Positions 8,934 to 19,399 are shown, numbered from the stretch's first letter. The stretch: 53,336 bases of DNA from an uncultured Gammaproteobacteria bacterium (GCA_947258975.1 CAMYKK010000013.1:73496-126831); one strand, 5' to 3'. Notes: generated by a model not told the origin, from the sequence alone. Program-made: numbers and translations.

Positions 8934-11216
8934 CTAACGAAAAAATCGACCTATCGTAACCTGCACGTTTTCGGTCTCATCTCCGTCTTTCTTATTTAAC
9001 GGTGCACCATAGCTGACGGACAACGGACCCAACGGTGAAAACCAATTGAAAGCAATCCCGGTGGAGAAACGCATATCAGACAGCTCAACGTTCTCATTCG
9101 GCCCATAGACTTGACCGCCATCCACAAAGATACTGAATCGCTTATCTCGCGCCTCGGTGCCAGGTATCGGAAATAACAGTTCCACGTTGGTCAGCACCCG
9201 GCGACTACCACCCAGGGTTTGCGGCGTATCACCGCTGTCTCGGGGCCCCAAGGATCGAGCTTTGTACCCACGGACCGTTCCCGCACCTCCAGCAAAAAAG
9301 TTCTTGAAAAATGGAAGTTCTTGAGTGTCGCCATAACCACTCCCATATCCTAGTTCGCCTGCTGCCTTAAACACGATCTTTTCAGTCGCCGGCTGATACC
9401 AAGCGAGCCGGTAGTTGAATTTGTAATATTCCAAGTCGAGCCCTGGTAATGCCAACTCCCATGATAACCGATTCAGCAATCCAGTTGTCGGATACAGGAG
9501 ACTGTCGCGGGTGTCATGAGCGACGCTACCCTTAAACGGGACAATATCATTAGATGGACTTTGTTCGATAAAACTAAGTATTTCCGGTGGAGTCTCGGGG
9601 GTTTGTTCAAGATCTACACGCTCAAACGAAAGTCCGGCATTTAACGAATTGAACTCACTGAGCGGGAATCGGTAATTGATGCCGAAACCGGTCGTGTCGG
9701 TAACATACTCGGCCGTATTCGCTTCCTCGGCATCAACCTCCCGTCGAAACAAGTTAAAACCACGACTAATGCCGTCAATGGTGTGATACGGATTCAGATA
9801 CTGGAGATTGATGACCCGAGTTACAGACGAATTATCAAAACTCAAGTTCAATTCTCGACCGGTACCGAAGAGATTGCGCTGCGAGACACTCGCCTGAAGC
9901 AGAATTCCGTCGGCGTCCGAAAAGCCGACGCCGAACAACACACTTCCAGTAGCCCGCTCCTTGACTTCGATATTGACATCCACTTGGTCTGGGCTTCCGG
10001 CTACCGTCGGCGTGTCAATTTTCACCTCATCGAAAAAACCGAGTCGTTGCAGACGCACACGTGACCGTTGTATTTTGGACGCCGAGTACCAAGCACCTTC
10101 AAGTTGCCGCATCTCGCGACGGATAACGGAATCTCGCGTAGTCGTGTTGCCGCTAATATTAATACGACGCACATATATGCGCCGGCCTGGATCAACAATA
10201 AAAGTGAATGAAACCGTCCGGGCATCCTTGTCAATTTCTGGTACCGCCCTGACGTTTGTAAACGCATAGCCTTCGTCCGCAAGACGATCGGCGATCACCT
10301 TGCGGCTGGAACTGACCTCCTTCCGCGAATAATTATCACCTGGATTAATCGTGACCAAAGAAATAAGTTCACTTTCCGGAACCACTAATTTCCCTTTTAT
10401 GGAGAAGTCCAAAACCGTGTACTTCTCACCCTCGGCGATATTTATTGTTATATAGATATCTTTTTTGTCGGCGGTAATAGAGACCTGCGTGGATTCGATA
10501 TTAAAGTCCAAGTAGCCCTGATCCTGATAAAAACTTCTCAATGATTCCAGATCCGCGGACAACTTCTGTTTAGAGTATCTGTCTTTCTTGGTTAGAAAAC
10601 TGAAAACTGTTGGGGTGCTGAGCTTAAAACGGTTTTGCAGGTCTTTTTCGGGAAACGCCTCGTTTCCTACAATATTTATCTGCTTTATCTTTGCCGTTTC
10701 ACCTTCGGTGATGTCCACAATGACCGACACCCTGCCTCTATCCAGGGGTTCAACGTTTGTCGTGATCTCCGCGCCATACTTCCCTTGCGCGAAATACTGG
10801 TTTTTTAATTCCTGTACGACCCGATCAAGGATCGACTGATTGAAAACACGGCCTTCGACGAACCCTATCTGTTTCATACCTTCTGTGAGCGTATCCTTGT
10901 CCAAGGCTTTATTCCCTTTAAATTCTATCTTTGCAATAGACGGCCGCTCCTTAACAACCACGATCAACACCGTCCCCTCTTGTTCGAGTTGCACGTCGTC
11001 GAAAAATCCGGTTTGATACAAAGCACGAATCGATTGCTGAGCGGTGTCATCATCGATACGGTCACCGACTTTGATAGGTAAATAATTGAAGACGGTTCCC
11101 GCAGATATGCGTTGTAATCCTTCTACTCGAATATCCGAGACGACAAAATTCTCGATCGCGTTCAGGGGTAAATTTGGTGTGAGCAACGCACACAAGAAAA
11201 CCAATATCTTTTTCAT
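8934..11216 (-). CDS. bamA: outer membrane protein assembly factor BamA
   Basis: 760 residues. BamA inserts beta-barrel proteins into the outer membrane. A signal peptide (MKKILVFLCALLTPNLPLNA) is followed by five POTRA domains over about residues 22-420 (first one FVVSDIRVEGLQRISAGTVF) and a C-terminal 16-strand barrel. The barrel holds the family VRGY motif (GGAGTVRGYKARSLGPRD, around residue 640). The chain ends GRFFR, so one Arg follows the usual terminal aromatic. Between rseP and skp as usual. Confidence 0.97.
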   Translation of the reverse strand: MKKILVFLCALLTPNLPLNAIENFVVSDIRVEGLQRISAGTVFNYLPIKVGDRIDDDTAQQSIRALYQTGFFDDVQLEQEGTVLIVVVKERPSIAKIEFKGNKALDKDTLTEGMKQIGFVEGRVFNQSILDRVVQELKNQYFAQGKYGAEITTNVEPLDRGRVSVIVDITEGETAKIKQINIVGNEAFPEKDLQNRFKLSTPTVFSFLTKKDRYSKQKLSADLESLRSFYQDQGYLDFNIESTQVSITADKKDIYITINIAEGEKYTVLDFSIKGKLVVPESELISLVTINPGDNYSRKEVSSSRKVIADRLADEGYAFTNVRAVPEIDKDARTVSFTFIVDPGRRIYVRRINISGNTTTRDSVIRREMRQLEGAWYSASKIQRSRVRLQRLGFFDEVKIDTPTVAGSPDQVDVNIEVKERATGSVLFGVGFSDADGILLQASVSQRNLFGTGRELNLSFDNSSVTRVINLQYLNPYHTIDGISRGFNLFRREVDAEEANTAEYVTDTTGFGINYRFPLSEFNSLNAGLSFERVDLEQTPETPPEILSFIEQSPSNDIVPFKGSVAHDTRDSLLYPTTGLLNRLSWELALPGLDLEYYKFNYRLAWYQPATEKIVFKAAGELGYGSGYGDTQELPFFKNFFAGGAGTVRGYKARSLGPRDSGDTPQTLGGSRRVLTNVELLFPIPGTEARDKRFSIFVDGGQVYGPNENVELSDMRFSTGIAFNWFSPLGPLSVSYGAPLNKKDGDETENVQVTIGRFFR

Positions 11217-11297
11217 TATTTATACAATATGTTGACTAAAAGATTGGCCTCATTCTCAACGGTAAGCCGAAGGTATTACGACCCAGCGCCACTGACA

Positions 11298-12662
11298 TTA
11301 CTGGAGCAGTCGAACTATATCATTATAAAAAGCCAGGCTCATGAGCGCGAACAACAACACGATGCCCACTTGTTGTCCCCAGGCAAGCATCTGCTTTGAT
11401 AGTGGTCCTCCCTTTATTGCTTCAACCAGATAATAGAGAAGATGTCCACCGTCCAAGATCGGAATAGGCAGCAAATTGAGAACTCCCAAGCTGATGCTGA
11501 CAACAGCCAGAAATACAAGAAACTGGACAAATCCGATACGCACGGTATGTCCAGCGTATTGGGCAATAGTCAGCGGTCCGCTGATATTCTTAGTCGATAC
11601 CTCCAACTGTAGGATCTTAACCAGCATCTTTATCGTCAATATCGACATGGTCCAGGTACTTTGCAGACTGGTTATCATCGCCGCGGCTGGACCGTACCTG
11701 ATTTTCACTCTTAGCTCCTGCGGAATCTCCAGGGATGCCGGTACAATCCCGACACGTCCAATCTCCTTGCCGTCTATCTGTATGCGTTCCGGGACGATAT
11801 CAAACGACATGGACTGCCCCGAACGTACTACTTCTATCGTTACCACCTTGCCAGCAAGTGGTTGAATAAGGTTGACGACTTCTATCCATGAATCGATGGG
11901 CTGGTTATTTATTCCGGCGATACGATCACCTGCGAGCAGGCCCGCTGTGTCAGCCGGTGATTTGGCTTGTACGCGGCCAACGACGGGCTTGACTTCGGGA
12001 ATATAACCCAGCAGTCCAATTCCCCGTTCCAACAATGCCGAGTTTATTTCAGACAAGGGCAACTGTCGGAGGTCCATTTCTCTGTCCTGCCTATCTCCGT
12101 TTGCGTCCACGACCTCAACGGGAATCTGTCGCTGCTTGAATGCCTGATTGAACAAGTAAAGCCGATGCTCATCCCAGCTGCGGTTGGGCTTACCGTCAAT
12201 CATGATGATCTCATCGCCAACCTGAAATCCGCCCTGCTGGGCGATCGAATTTTCAATGACACGGCCAACGACCGGTTTTATTCCGTCGACGCCGGCGACA
12301 AACACCATCCAGTAGGCCAGTATTGCAAATAAAAAATTGAACATCGGACCCGCGAGAACCACAGCCACCCGCTTCCATAGCGGCTGACGATTGAACGCAC
12401 GATGCAATTCCTGCGGTGGCACCTCTTCCTCGTTTTCATCGAGCATTTTCACGTACCCGCCGAGGGGAATCGCCGCAATGACGTATTCGGTGCCATCGTG
12501 CTTGCCGCGCCGAAGCCAAAGTGGCTTTCCAAAACCAACCGAAAACCGCAGCACCTTGACACCCAGGCGCCTGGCGACCCAGAAGTGGCCGAACTCATGA
12601 ACCGTCACAAGTATTCCCAGGGCGACGACAAAACCGCCGATGCTATATAGTATTTCAGACAT
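11298..12662 (-). CDS. rseP: regulator of sigma-E protease RseP (site-2 metalloprotease)
   Basis: About 454 residues from the ATG at 12662 (MSEILYSIGGFVVALGIL); the open frame extends eight codons further upstream. RseP cuts anti-sigma factor RseA within the membrane to release sigma-E. The zinc site HEFGH lies at about residue 22-26 in the first membrane helix, the second site NLLPIPILDGG near residue 395-405. Two PDZ domains lie between (one contains VVGRVQAKSPADTAGLLAGDRI). Neighbour of bamA, one of the sigma-E target genes in E. coli. Confidence 0.96.
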   Translation of the reverse strand: MSEILYSIGGFVVALGILVTVHEFGHFWVARRLGVKVLRFSVGFGKPLWLRRGKHDGTEYVIAAIPLGGYVKMLDENEEEVPPQELHRAFNRQPLWKRVAVVLAGPMFNFLFAILAYWMVFVAGVDGIKPVVGRVIENSIAQQGGFQVGDEIIMIDGKPNRSWDEHRLYLFNQAFKQRQIPVEVVDANGDRQDREMDLRQLPLSEINSALLERGIGLLGYIPEVKPVVGRVQAKSPADTAGLLAGDRIAGINNQPIDSWIEVVNLIQPLAGKVVTIEVVRSGQSMSFDIVPERIQIDGKEIGRVGIVPASLEIPQELRVKIRYGPAAAMITSLQSTWTMSILTIKMLVKILQLEVSTKNISGPLTIAQYAGHTVRIGFVQFLVFLAVVSISLGVLNLLPIPILDGGHLLYYLVEAIKGGPLSKQMLAWGQQVGIVLLFALMSLAFYNDIVRLLQ

Positions 12663-12734
12663 GGCCCCACCCGTGAAGAGCACCAAGAATTCCTATTGAA
12701 GGCGGAGGAATCCGGGAGCTAAACACCGCGCTCG

Positions 12735-12795
12735 AGCGCAATGCGTAGCCATATATTGCGCGGTGAATGAAGCGTAAGCGCAGGCGTTCGCGACC
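12735..12795 (+). repeat. Possible dispersed repeat, copy C
   Basis: In the rseP-dxr spacer. GCGCAAT and ATTGCGC form an inverted repeat around GCGTAGCCATAT, followed by GTGAATGAAGCGTAAGCGCAGGCG, which resembles the GAGTGAATCGCAAGTGCAGACG block of copy B. The arms differ in sequence but keep complementarity, as in a structured repeat family. The similarity is weaker than between copies A and B and could be partly chance. Confidence 0.35.
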
Positions 12796-12912
12796 GGGCC
12801 GGCAGCCGGACAGGTGCACCCCCGAGCACAAGCTGTTACACCGAGGATTGATCGAATTCTTGATGCCAAAACACATTAGCACTTTACTAGTCACCTTGAT
12901 GCGGTGTGCGCG

Positions 12913-14175
12913 TTAAGTGATCGTTGCTCGTCGTTCATCGTTATTACGTCTCCATGATTTGGTGTCGAGTTGCTCAAGCGCAAACGACCGCGCCTGCTCG
13001 TCGGCGAGAAGTACCGAGTGTAAATCGCTGTCATCAACTGCCGCAACGTGTTCCAGTGTCTCGGAGATGAGCCAAGGTATGTCTGTAAATTTGAGCCTCC
13101 CATTCAGGAAGCTATCTACTGCGACTTCGTTGGCGGCATTGGCAATACTCGGTGCCGTACCGCCTTCACCAGCGACTTCTCGCGCGATCCGCAGGCACGG
13201 AAATCGATCTAAAGACGGAAGTTCAAATCCAAGTGCGCCCAAGTTGCATAGTTTCAGTGTCTCCGCACCCGAGGACATGCGCTCCGGCCATGCCAAGGCA
13301 TGGGCGATGGGGATGCGCATGTCGGGATTGGCCAGTTGAGCCAACACCGATCCATCGACATATTCCACCAATGAATGCACAATGCTCTGGGGATGAACCA
13401 CGACATCGACATCCTCCGGGCCGACATTGAACAAACACGTGGCCTCAATGATCTCCAACCCTTTATTCATCATTGTCGCCGAGTCTACTGAGATCTTTTT
13501 CCCCATCACCCAATTGGGGTGCGAACATGCCTGCTTCGGTGTGACGTGCTCTAGCTGCGCCTTACTTGAGTTACGAAACGGGCCACCGGATGCGGTTAAT
13601 ATGATTTTATTAATGCCGTAGCTGCGCGGGGCATCGTGAATCGGTATCCCGCTGCCACACGATGCGGGCAGACACTGGAAGATCGCGTTGTGCTCACTGT
13701 CGATGGGCAATATCGTCGCGCCGGAACGGCGCGCCTCTTTTATGAACAATCCCCCCAGCATCACCAGGGGCTCCTTGTTTGCGATCAGCACCTTTTTCCC
13801 GGCCTTCACCGCGTCCAACGCCGGTAACAGCCCAGCCGCTCCAACAATTGCCGCCATGACCACATCGGCATGTTTTAGGGCCGCAACACGGCGAACACCC
13901 GCCGCGCCGCTCAACACCTCAGTGTCCAGCGCCGCTTGTTTCACCCTTGTGTTCAGCTCATCCGCGGCATCATCGTCGGCTAATACCGCCATCTCAGGCC
14001 GATGCAGCAGGCATTGTTCTAACAACTTGCTGACATTGCGTTGGGCGGCCAAGGCAACAACATGAAAACGCGCTTGATGCCGAGACAGAACATCGAGCGT
14101 GTTGACTCCGATAGTACCGGTCGACCCCAGTACCACTACACCACGTGATCGTGCCACGGTGTTCATCAAATGCAA
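12913..14175 (-). CDS. dxr: 1-deoxy-D-xylulose 5-phosphate reductoisomerase
   Basis: Up to 420 residues; the start is either the ATG at 14175 or the internal ATG giving MNTVARSRGVVVLGSTGTIG. Dxr makes MEP from DXP with NADPH, the committed step of the non-mevalonate isoprenoid pathway. Visible are the nucleotide-binding GSTGTIGVNTLDVL, the metal and substrate segment LPIDSEHNAIFQCL, and NPTLKMG-like NWVMGKKISVDSATMMNKGLEIIEA. Gene order uppS-cdsA-dxr-rseP is standard. Confidence 0.96.
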   Translation of the reverse strand: MHLMNTVARSRGVVVLGSTGTIGVNTLDVLSRHQARFHVVALAAQRNVSKLLEQCLLHRPEMAVLADDDAADELNTRVKQAALDTEVLSGAAGVRRVAALKHADVVMAAIVGAAGLLPALDAVKAGKKVLIANKEPLVMLGGLFIKEARRSGATILPIDSEHNAIFQCLPASCGSGIPIHDAPRSYGINKIILTASGGPFRNSSKAQLEHVTPKQACSHPNWVMGKKISVDSATMMNKGLEIIEATCLFNVGPEDVDVVVHPQSIVHSLVEYVDGSVLAQLANPDMRIPIAHALAWPERMSSGAETLKLCNLGALGFELPSLDRFPCLRIAREVAGEGGTAPSIANAANEVAVDSFLNGRLKFTDIPWLISETLEHVAAVDDSDLHSVLLADEQARSFALEQLDTKSWRRNNDERRATIT

Positions 14176-14182
14176 CCTGTAA

Positions 14183-14928
14183 TCATGTCGTGTTGGGCAT
14201 CAACAGTGCCGGCATCGCTTGTACTCCGATAAAAAAAACCGGTGACGCCGCGCTTACGCTATCTATTCGATCTAGGACACCACCATGTCCCGGCAGCGTG
14301 TTTCCGCTATCCTTGACGCCGGCGCGGCGCTTGATTCGACTCTCAAACAGATCCCCACACACGGAGAACAACGCACTAATCAGAGCCAATATCAACCACC
14401 ACAACAACATCCACCCGGAAAGGTGCAAGTACCAAACCCCTGCTACCGAGGCAAACACGATAACCCCAGCCAGGCCGCCGAGCAATCCTTCGACACTCTT
14501 TCCCGGGCTGATGGTCGGGGCAAGCCGCCGTTTACCCCAAGCGCGGCCCACGAAAAACGCAAAAACATCGGCAATCCATACAATCAACATCAGATCAGCG
14601 GTTTCACCTTAGACCCGACAGGCGATAAAAGTTGCGGCTCATGGAGCAAGCGGTAGGATGCGCCAATCCACCACAGAACACCGATAACCACTATCGGCAC
14701 AATTGACGCCGGAAACTCAAATGCGGCAACACCCAACAGTAGTATAAATCCAGCATAAGCTGATTTGGGTAACGCTGAGCTGACGTCCGCCAGGGCACTC
14801 CACTCCCACGCTGCAAGCACCACGAAGATTCCGAGAAAAAGCGCGAAATATCTCGAAGGCAATGACAAAATTGAGAGAACGAGTAGTGGTGCCAGTAGCG
14901 CTGCGGTGAGCACTCGAGATCTAAGCAT
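14183..14928 (-). pseudogene. cdsA: phosphatidate cytidylyltransferase, interrupted
   Basis: Two consecutive frames encode the two ends of CdsA. The first (14928 to 14590, 112 residues from MLRSRVLTAALLAPLLVL) ends at TGA after SKVKPLI. The second starts at an ATG overlapping that stop (TGATG) with MLIVWIADVFAFFVGRAWGK and continues through SPGKSVEG to the CDP-alcohol signature GVKDSGNTLPGHGGVLDRIDS. Compared with the usual 265-285 residues, roughly 25-35 residues are missing at the junction and the frame changes. CdsA makes CDP-diacylglycerol and is normally essential, so this is a real deletion with another copy elsewhere, a split enzyme made by reinitiation, or an assembly error. Confidence 0.75.
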
Positions 14929-15709
14929 TACGTATGCGGTGCTGTTTAACGATCTGATCGCCTGTCTTACCGAAACGCCTCTCACGTTCGCTAAATGATG
15001 CCAGCGCTTGCTCGAACTCCGTGCGATCGAACGCCGGCCACAGTGTGTCGGTGAAATACAACTCCGTATATGCAAGTTGCCACAGTAGAAAATTACTTAC
15101 CCGCTGCTCGCCACCGGTACGAATGAATAAATCCGGCTCGGGCAAATACGCGGTGGCCAAACGGCGCGCTATGGAATTCTCATCCGCGTCTTCCGCAGCC
15201 ATTCTTCCTGCCGCAACTTCCTGGATAATCTGTTTACATGCCTGTGTCACGTCCCATCGGCCGCCGTAATTGGCTGCGATCGTCAGTCTCAGTCCGTTGT
15301 TTTCCCTGGTCAGGGTCTCGGCGCGTTGAATCAGCATGCGGATCTTTGAGCTAAAGCGTGTCGTGTCCCCAACGATACGTAAGCACACATTATTCTCGTG
15401 TAATCGCCGCGCCTTCTGCTCCAAGGCATTCGCAAACAGGTCCATCAAGAGACCCACTTCCGCGGGCGGCCGTTTCCAATTTTCGCTGCTAAACGCAAAC
15501 AGTGTCAGATACGGAATCTCGTAATCGGCGCACGCCTTCACCATGGTGCGCACAGATTCCAAGCCCCGGCGATGGCCGGCAATACGAGGTAATCCATGAT
15601 GTTTGGCCCAACGGCCGTTACCGTCCATGATAACCGCAATATGCGTCGGTAGACTTTGCAGATTGGCGTCTGCCGTCTTGACACTCGCAGTGTGATTTTT
15701 CTCGGACAT
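14921..15709 (-). CDS. uppS: undecaprenyl diphosphate synthase
   Basis: 262 residues. UppS extends farnesyl diphosphate with eight isoprene units to make the C55 lipid carrier for peptidoglycan and O-antigen. The N-terminal signature HIAVIMDGNGRWAKHHGLPR contains the catalytic Asp; GHRRGLESVRTMVKACADY, FAFSSENWKRP and the C-terminal PEPDLFIRTGGEQRVSNFLLW are all present. It overlaps the start of the cdsA remnant by 8 bp and follows frr. Confidence 0.97.
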   Translation of the reverse strand: MSEKNHTASVKTADANLQSLPTHIAVIMDGNGRWAKHHGLPRIAGHRRGLESVRTMVKACADYEIPYLTLFAFSSENWKRPPAEVGLLMDLFANALEQKARRLHENNVCLRIVGDTTRFSSKIRMLIQRAETLTRENNGLRLTIAANYGGRWDVTQACKQIIQEVAAGRMAAEDADENSIARRLATAYLPEPDLFIRTGGEQRVSNFLLWQLAYTELYFTDTLWPAFDRTEFEQALASFSERERRFGKTGDQIVKQHRIRNA

Positions 15710-15735
15710 CGTAAGGGACTTTAACTTTGGCGAGA

Positions 15736-16293
15736 TCAGACTTCCATTATCTCGTTCTCTTTCTCCGCTATGATCTTGTCGATTTCTTCCACGTAGTGAT
15801 CGGTAAGTTTTTGAACCTCATCCAAAGCCTGTTTCTCTTGGTCCTCCGCCAGCTCTTTTCCCTTCAACATTTCTTTTAGATGATTATTAGCGTCGCGACG
15901 AATATTGCGAATAGCGACTTTTCCATGCTCTCCCTCGGCGCGCACCAGCTTGCTCATTTCGCGGCGACGCTCCTCGGTGAGCGGCGGAATCGGTAGCCGT
16001 ATAGTGTCGCCCGAAGTCACCGGATTGAGCCCAAGTTCTGATTCTTGAATGGCCTTTTCAATCACCGGAATCATGGATTTCTCCCATGGCGTCACTGCCA
16101 GACTTCTGGCGTCCGCTACACTCACGCTCGCGACTTGATTGATAGGCGTGGGGTTTCCATAGTAATCGACCCGCAGATGGTCAAGAATCGCGGTACTGGC
16201 GCGCCCGGTTCGGATCTTCGCCAATTCATGGACGAGCGCTTCGACGCTCTTTTTCATGCGCTTCTCTGCGTCTTTTTTGATTTCTATGGTCAT
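15736..16293 (-). CDS. frr: ribosome recycling factor
   Basis: 185 residues, the exact family length. Frr splits post-termination ribosomes with EF-G. Characteristic segments: KSVEALVHELAKIRTGRAST near residue 15-34, LRVDYYGNPTPINQVASVSV, and VRAEGEHGKVAIRNIRRDANNHLK. It starts 3 bp after pyrH ends. Confidence 0.98.
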   Translation of the reverse strand: MTIEIKKDAEKRMKKSVEALVHELAKIRTGRASTAILDHLRVDYYGNPTPINQVASVSVADARSLAVTPWEKSMIPVIEKAIQESELGLNPVTSGDTIRLPIPPLTEERRREMSKLVRAEGEHGKVAIRNIRRDANNHLKEMLKGKELAEDQEKQALDEVQKLTDHYVEEIDKIIAEKENEIMEV

Positions 16294-16296
16294 AAA

Positions 16297-17028
16297 TCAC
16301 GCCTCGTTCCGGATCAGAGTACCCTCATCTTCGCCATTGATGATTCGCGCCAGGCTGCCGGGTCGAGATATCGCAAACACCCGCAACGGCATATTATGCT
16401 CCCGGCACAGTGTGACGGCGGTCGCATCCATCACCGCTAAACGTTTCTCCAGTACTTCATCATAACTGATCTGCTGATACTTGGTAGCACCTGGATTGCT
16501 CACAGGATCATCACTATAAACCCCGTCGACCTTCGTCGCCTTGAGCATCATGTCGGCACCAACCTCAATTGCCCGCAGGCTGGCTGCGGTGTCGGTTGTA
16601 AAACAAGGGTTTCCGGTCCCGGCTGCGAATATGACGACACAACCGTTCTCCAAATGCTGCAGCGCTCGATCTCGTTGGTACGTTTCGACAATCGGTGACA
16701 TCGGGATGGCTGATTGCACGCTGGCGGCAATCCCCGCCGTCTGCAAACCACTCTGTAGCGCCAGGGCGTTCATCACCGTGGCCAACATGCCCACATAATC
16801 CCCTGTTACCTTATCCAGGCCTATCGCTGCCGCATTGGCCCCGCGAAAAAAATTTCCCCCTCCAATTACGATTGCCAACTGCACGTGGAGTCGCGTAACA
16901 GTTGCAATCTGCGCACAGATATCGTCCATTGTTGAGCGATCAAAAGCGGTCGGACCGTTACCGCTCAATGCCTCTCCACTTAGCTTGAGCAGCACTCTGC
17001 AACGGGAGGCGCCGCCCTGAGCATCCAC
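16297..17028 (-). CDS. pyrH: uridylate kinase
   Basis: 243 residues. PyrH phosphorylates UMP to UDP. The fold belongs to the amino-acid kinase family: [12 protein letters not shown] at the N terminus, [16 protein letters not shown], and the aspartate-bearing segment [18 protein letters not shown]. It lies 6 bp downstream of tsf and 3 bp upstream of frr. Confidence 0.98.
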   Translation of the reverse strand: MDAQGGASRCRVLLKLSGEALSGNGPTAFDRSTMDDICAQIATVTRLHVQLAIVIGGGNFFRGANAAAIGLDKVTGDYVGMLATVMNALALQSGLQTAGIAASVQSAIPMSPIVETYQRDRALQHLENGCVVIFAAGTGNPCFTTDTAASLRAIEVGADMMLKATKVDGVYSDDPVSNPGATKYQQISYDEVLEKRLAVMDATAVTLCREHNMPLRVFAISRPGSLARIINGEDEGTLIRNEA

Positions 17029-17034
17029 CTTGAC

Positions 17035-17922
17035 TCAGGCTCCTTTTGCCTGCGCCATGACCTCGGCCACAAAATCGTCACTCCGGCGCTCTAAACCCTC
17101 GCCAACCTCAAAACGTACGAATTGTTCTACTGTTGCCTCTTCAGTCTTGAGTAACTTTCCGATGCTCTGGTCCGGGTCCTTAACGAAGGGTTGTCCCACC
17201 AAGGTGATCTCGTTGACATATTTCTGCAATCGGCCGTCAACAATCTTCTCGACGATTTTTTCCGGCTTACCGCTGCCACTTGCTTGCGCGGCATAAATCT
17301 CACGTTCTTTCGCGGCCAATTCCACAGGTATATCGTCCTTGGATAGATAAAGCGGCCGGCTTGCCGCAATGTGCATGGCGATGTCTTTACCCAGGTCTGC
17401 TCGGCCGCCGCGGATCTTTACCAGAACACCGATGCGGTTTCCATGCACGTAGGCGCTAATGCTGCCGGCGTCGTGCACCTCAATGACCTGAAAGCGGCGC
17501 ACGTTGATATTTTCACCGATCTTGGTGATCAGATCGCGTCTTGCCTCTTCGACCGTCGCCTCGACGCCGGGCAAAGATAAGTTACTCAATGCCTCCATCG
17601 AGGTCGGACGCTCCGACATCACAGTTTCGGCCACAGCGTGGGCATACGCAGAGAAATTTTCATCCTTGGCGACGAAATCCGTTTCGCAATTCACCTCGAC
17701 CAACACGCCGGATTTCTTATCCGCGGAGACTAACGCAACGATCAATCCATCAGCAGCGATTCGTCCGGATTTTTTATCCGCCTTCGCTGCGCCCTTTTTG
17801 CGTAACAATTCAACCGCCGCTTCCATGTCGCCGTCGGTTTCTGTAAGCGCACCCTTACATTCCATCATTCCGGCGCCCGTGCGCGAACGCAGTTCTTTCA
17901 CCATTGTGGCAGCAATTGCCAT
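17035..17922 (-). CDS. tsf: translation elongation factor Ts
   Basis: 295 residues. EF-Ts exchanges GDP for GTP on EF-Tu. The N-terminal UBA-like part has VKELRSRTGAGMMECKGALTETDGD; VEVNCETDFVAKDENF is the core EF-Tu contact region. It follows rpsB by 35 bp, the universal rpsB-tsf pair. Confidence 0.98.
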   Translation of the reverse strand: MAIAATMVKELRSRTGAGMMECKGALTETDGDMEAAVELLRKKGAAKADKKSGRIAADGLIVALVSADKKSGVLVEVNCETDFVAKDENFSAYAHAVAETVMSERPTSMEALSNLSLPGVEATVEEARRDLITKIGENINVRRFQVIEVHDAGSISAYVHGNRIGVLVKIRGGRADLGKDIAMHIAASRPLYLSKDDIPVELAAKEREIYAAQASGSGKPEKIVEKIVDGRLQKYVNEITLVGQPFVKDPDQSIGKLLKTEEATVEQFVRFEVGEGLERRSDDFVAEVMAQAKGA

Positions 17923-17957
17923 ATCGCTATCTCCTGAGGATGAGCTTACCGGTTTGC

Positions 17958-19160
17958 TTAGGCCTGTTCTTTGTCAGCAGACTCGGTATCCGGTCGTTCC
18001 GTGACGTGTTGGTCATCGGCCTGCTCGGGCTTGTCCACGGCGCCGCTCTCGGCGGTCGCCGCTGCGGTGGTTTTCTTGTTAACCACGACCTTTTTGGGCG
18101 CGGCTTTTTTGGTAATGGTCTTCTTGGACACCGCTTTTTTGGACGACGCCTTTTTTACCACCTTCTTTTGAGTCTTTGTCTTGGCGAGTTGCGATTCCGT
18201 CTTATCGCCCTCGGGCGCCGCGCTTGGCGCTGTGACGCCGGCGTCGGCGGCCTCGCTGGTGGATTCTTCGGCCGTGGTGTCCGCAACCTGCTCGGTGGTC
18301 TCCGGCATGGACTCACCAACTCCGTATTCTGCGGATTGAACCGGCTCCTGAGCCGGAGATTCCGCCACCGGATCAAGGGCCGCTGCTGCCATCGGCTCCA
18401 GGGCCGCTGATGCCACCGCCTGCCCGCTTTCATCCACTTCAACGTACTCACCGGCTTGCGGTACCAGGCGTTCCGCAGCGACCTGACGGCCGTTGAGGAT
18501 CGCTTCCGCCGCGCTGTTCGCATACAGTCGGATTGCCCGGATCGCATCGTCGTTGCCCGGAATCACATAGTCCACGTTGTCCGGATCACAATTGGTGTCG
18601 ACCACCGCGACGACGGGTATATTCAGCTTCTTCGCTTCTGCCACAGCGATATATTCTTGCTTGACATCAATGACAAACAGGGCATCAGGCAAACCCCCCA
18701 TATCCTTGATGCCGGACAGGCTTCTTTCCAGCTTGGCGCGTTCGCGATTTAGCTGTAGCGCCTCCTTTTTATTCAGTTTTTCCAAATCCCCTTCCGCAAC
18801 CTGCGTATCCAGATCCTTCAGCCGTTTAATTGAGTTCTTGACGGTCTTGAAATTGGTAAGCATGCCACCGAGCCAACGATGATTCACGTGAGGGCACCCG
18901 CACAGGTCAGCGGATTCCTTTATAACTTTGCCTGCCGAACGCTTGGTGCCCACAAACAGCACCTTGCCGCCGTTAGCCGCAAGCTGTCTCAGAAACTCCA
19001 TTGCCTCTCTGAACAGCGGCATTGTATGTTCCAGATTGATGATGTAGATTTTATTGCGCTGCCCATAGATATAGGGGCGCATCTTGGGGGACCAGTATCG
19101 TGTCTGGTGGCCAAAATGAACGCCAGCCTCGAGCATCTGGCGCATGGTTACGTCTGCCAT
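17958..19160 (-). CDS. rpsB: 30S ribosomal protein S2 with long C-terminal tail
   Basis: The S2 body begins at [20 protein letters not shown] (ATG at 19160; the open frame runs 16 codons further upstream) and ends near residue 235. It is followed by about 165 extra residues, giving 400 in place of about 240. The tail has an acidic, Ala/Glu-rich half and then a Lys/Ala-rich half resembling histone H1 or AlgP-like tails ([16 protein letters not shown]), finishing acidic again. S2 binds the 16S rRNA head and S1. Tails of this kind occur in some proteobacterial S2 proteins, but their function is unclear to me. Confidence 0.95.
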   Translation of the reverse strand: MADVTMRQMLEAGVHFGHQTRYWSPKMRPYIYGQRNKIYIINLEHTMPLFREAMEFLRQLAANGGKVLFVGTKRSAGKVIKESADLCGCPHVNHRWLGGMLTNFKTVKNSIKRLKDLDTQVAEGDLEKLNKKEALQLNRERAKLERSLSGIKDMGGLPDALFVIDVKQEYIAVAEAKKLNIPVVAVVDTNCDPDNVDYVIPGNDDAIRAIRLYANSAAEAILNGRQVAAERLVPQAGEYVEVDESGQAVASAALEPMAAAALDPVAESPAQEPVQSAEYGVGESMPETTEQVADTTAEESTSEAADAGVTAPSAAPEGDKTESQLAKTKTQKKVVKKASSKKAVSKKTITKKAAPKKVVVNKKTTAAATAESGAVDKPEQADDQHVTERPDTESADKEQA

Positions 19161-19399
19161 CGAGTTTTCTCCGTTCGGGTTGAATCTAGCGCAGGTCCCA
19201 GCCGCCAACCCCGGTGTATAATAAGCGAGGCACCCGGGCGGCCGTGTCGATCTGCGTGCGAATTTAAGAAATGACCGCGCTTTATAGCACAGGCCCTTTT
19301 TTCGGGCAATCGCGGTGCCTGGCCGCCCTCTAGTGCCTGCGCCTGGCTTGAAAAATCGTGTAGCATGGGCGCCCCGATACCCATATCGCGCGCTAGTTT

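Noticed and set aside
19211-19218. TATAAT-like box between rpsB and map
   Set aside because: It reads plausibly on either strand but lacks a good -35 partner on both, so I do not report a promoter.
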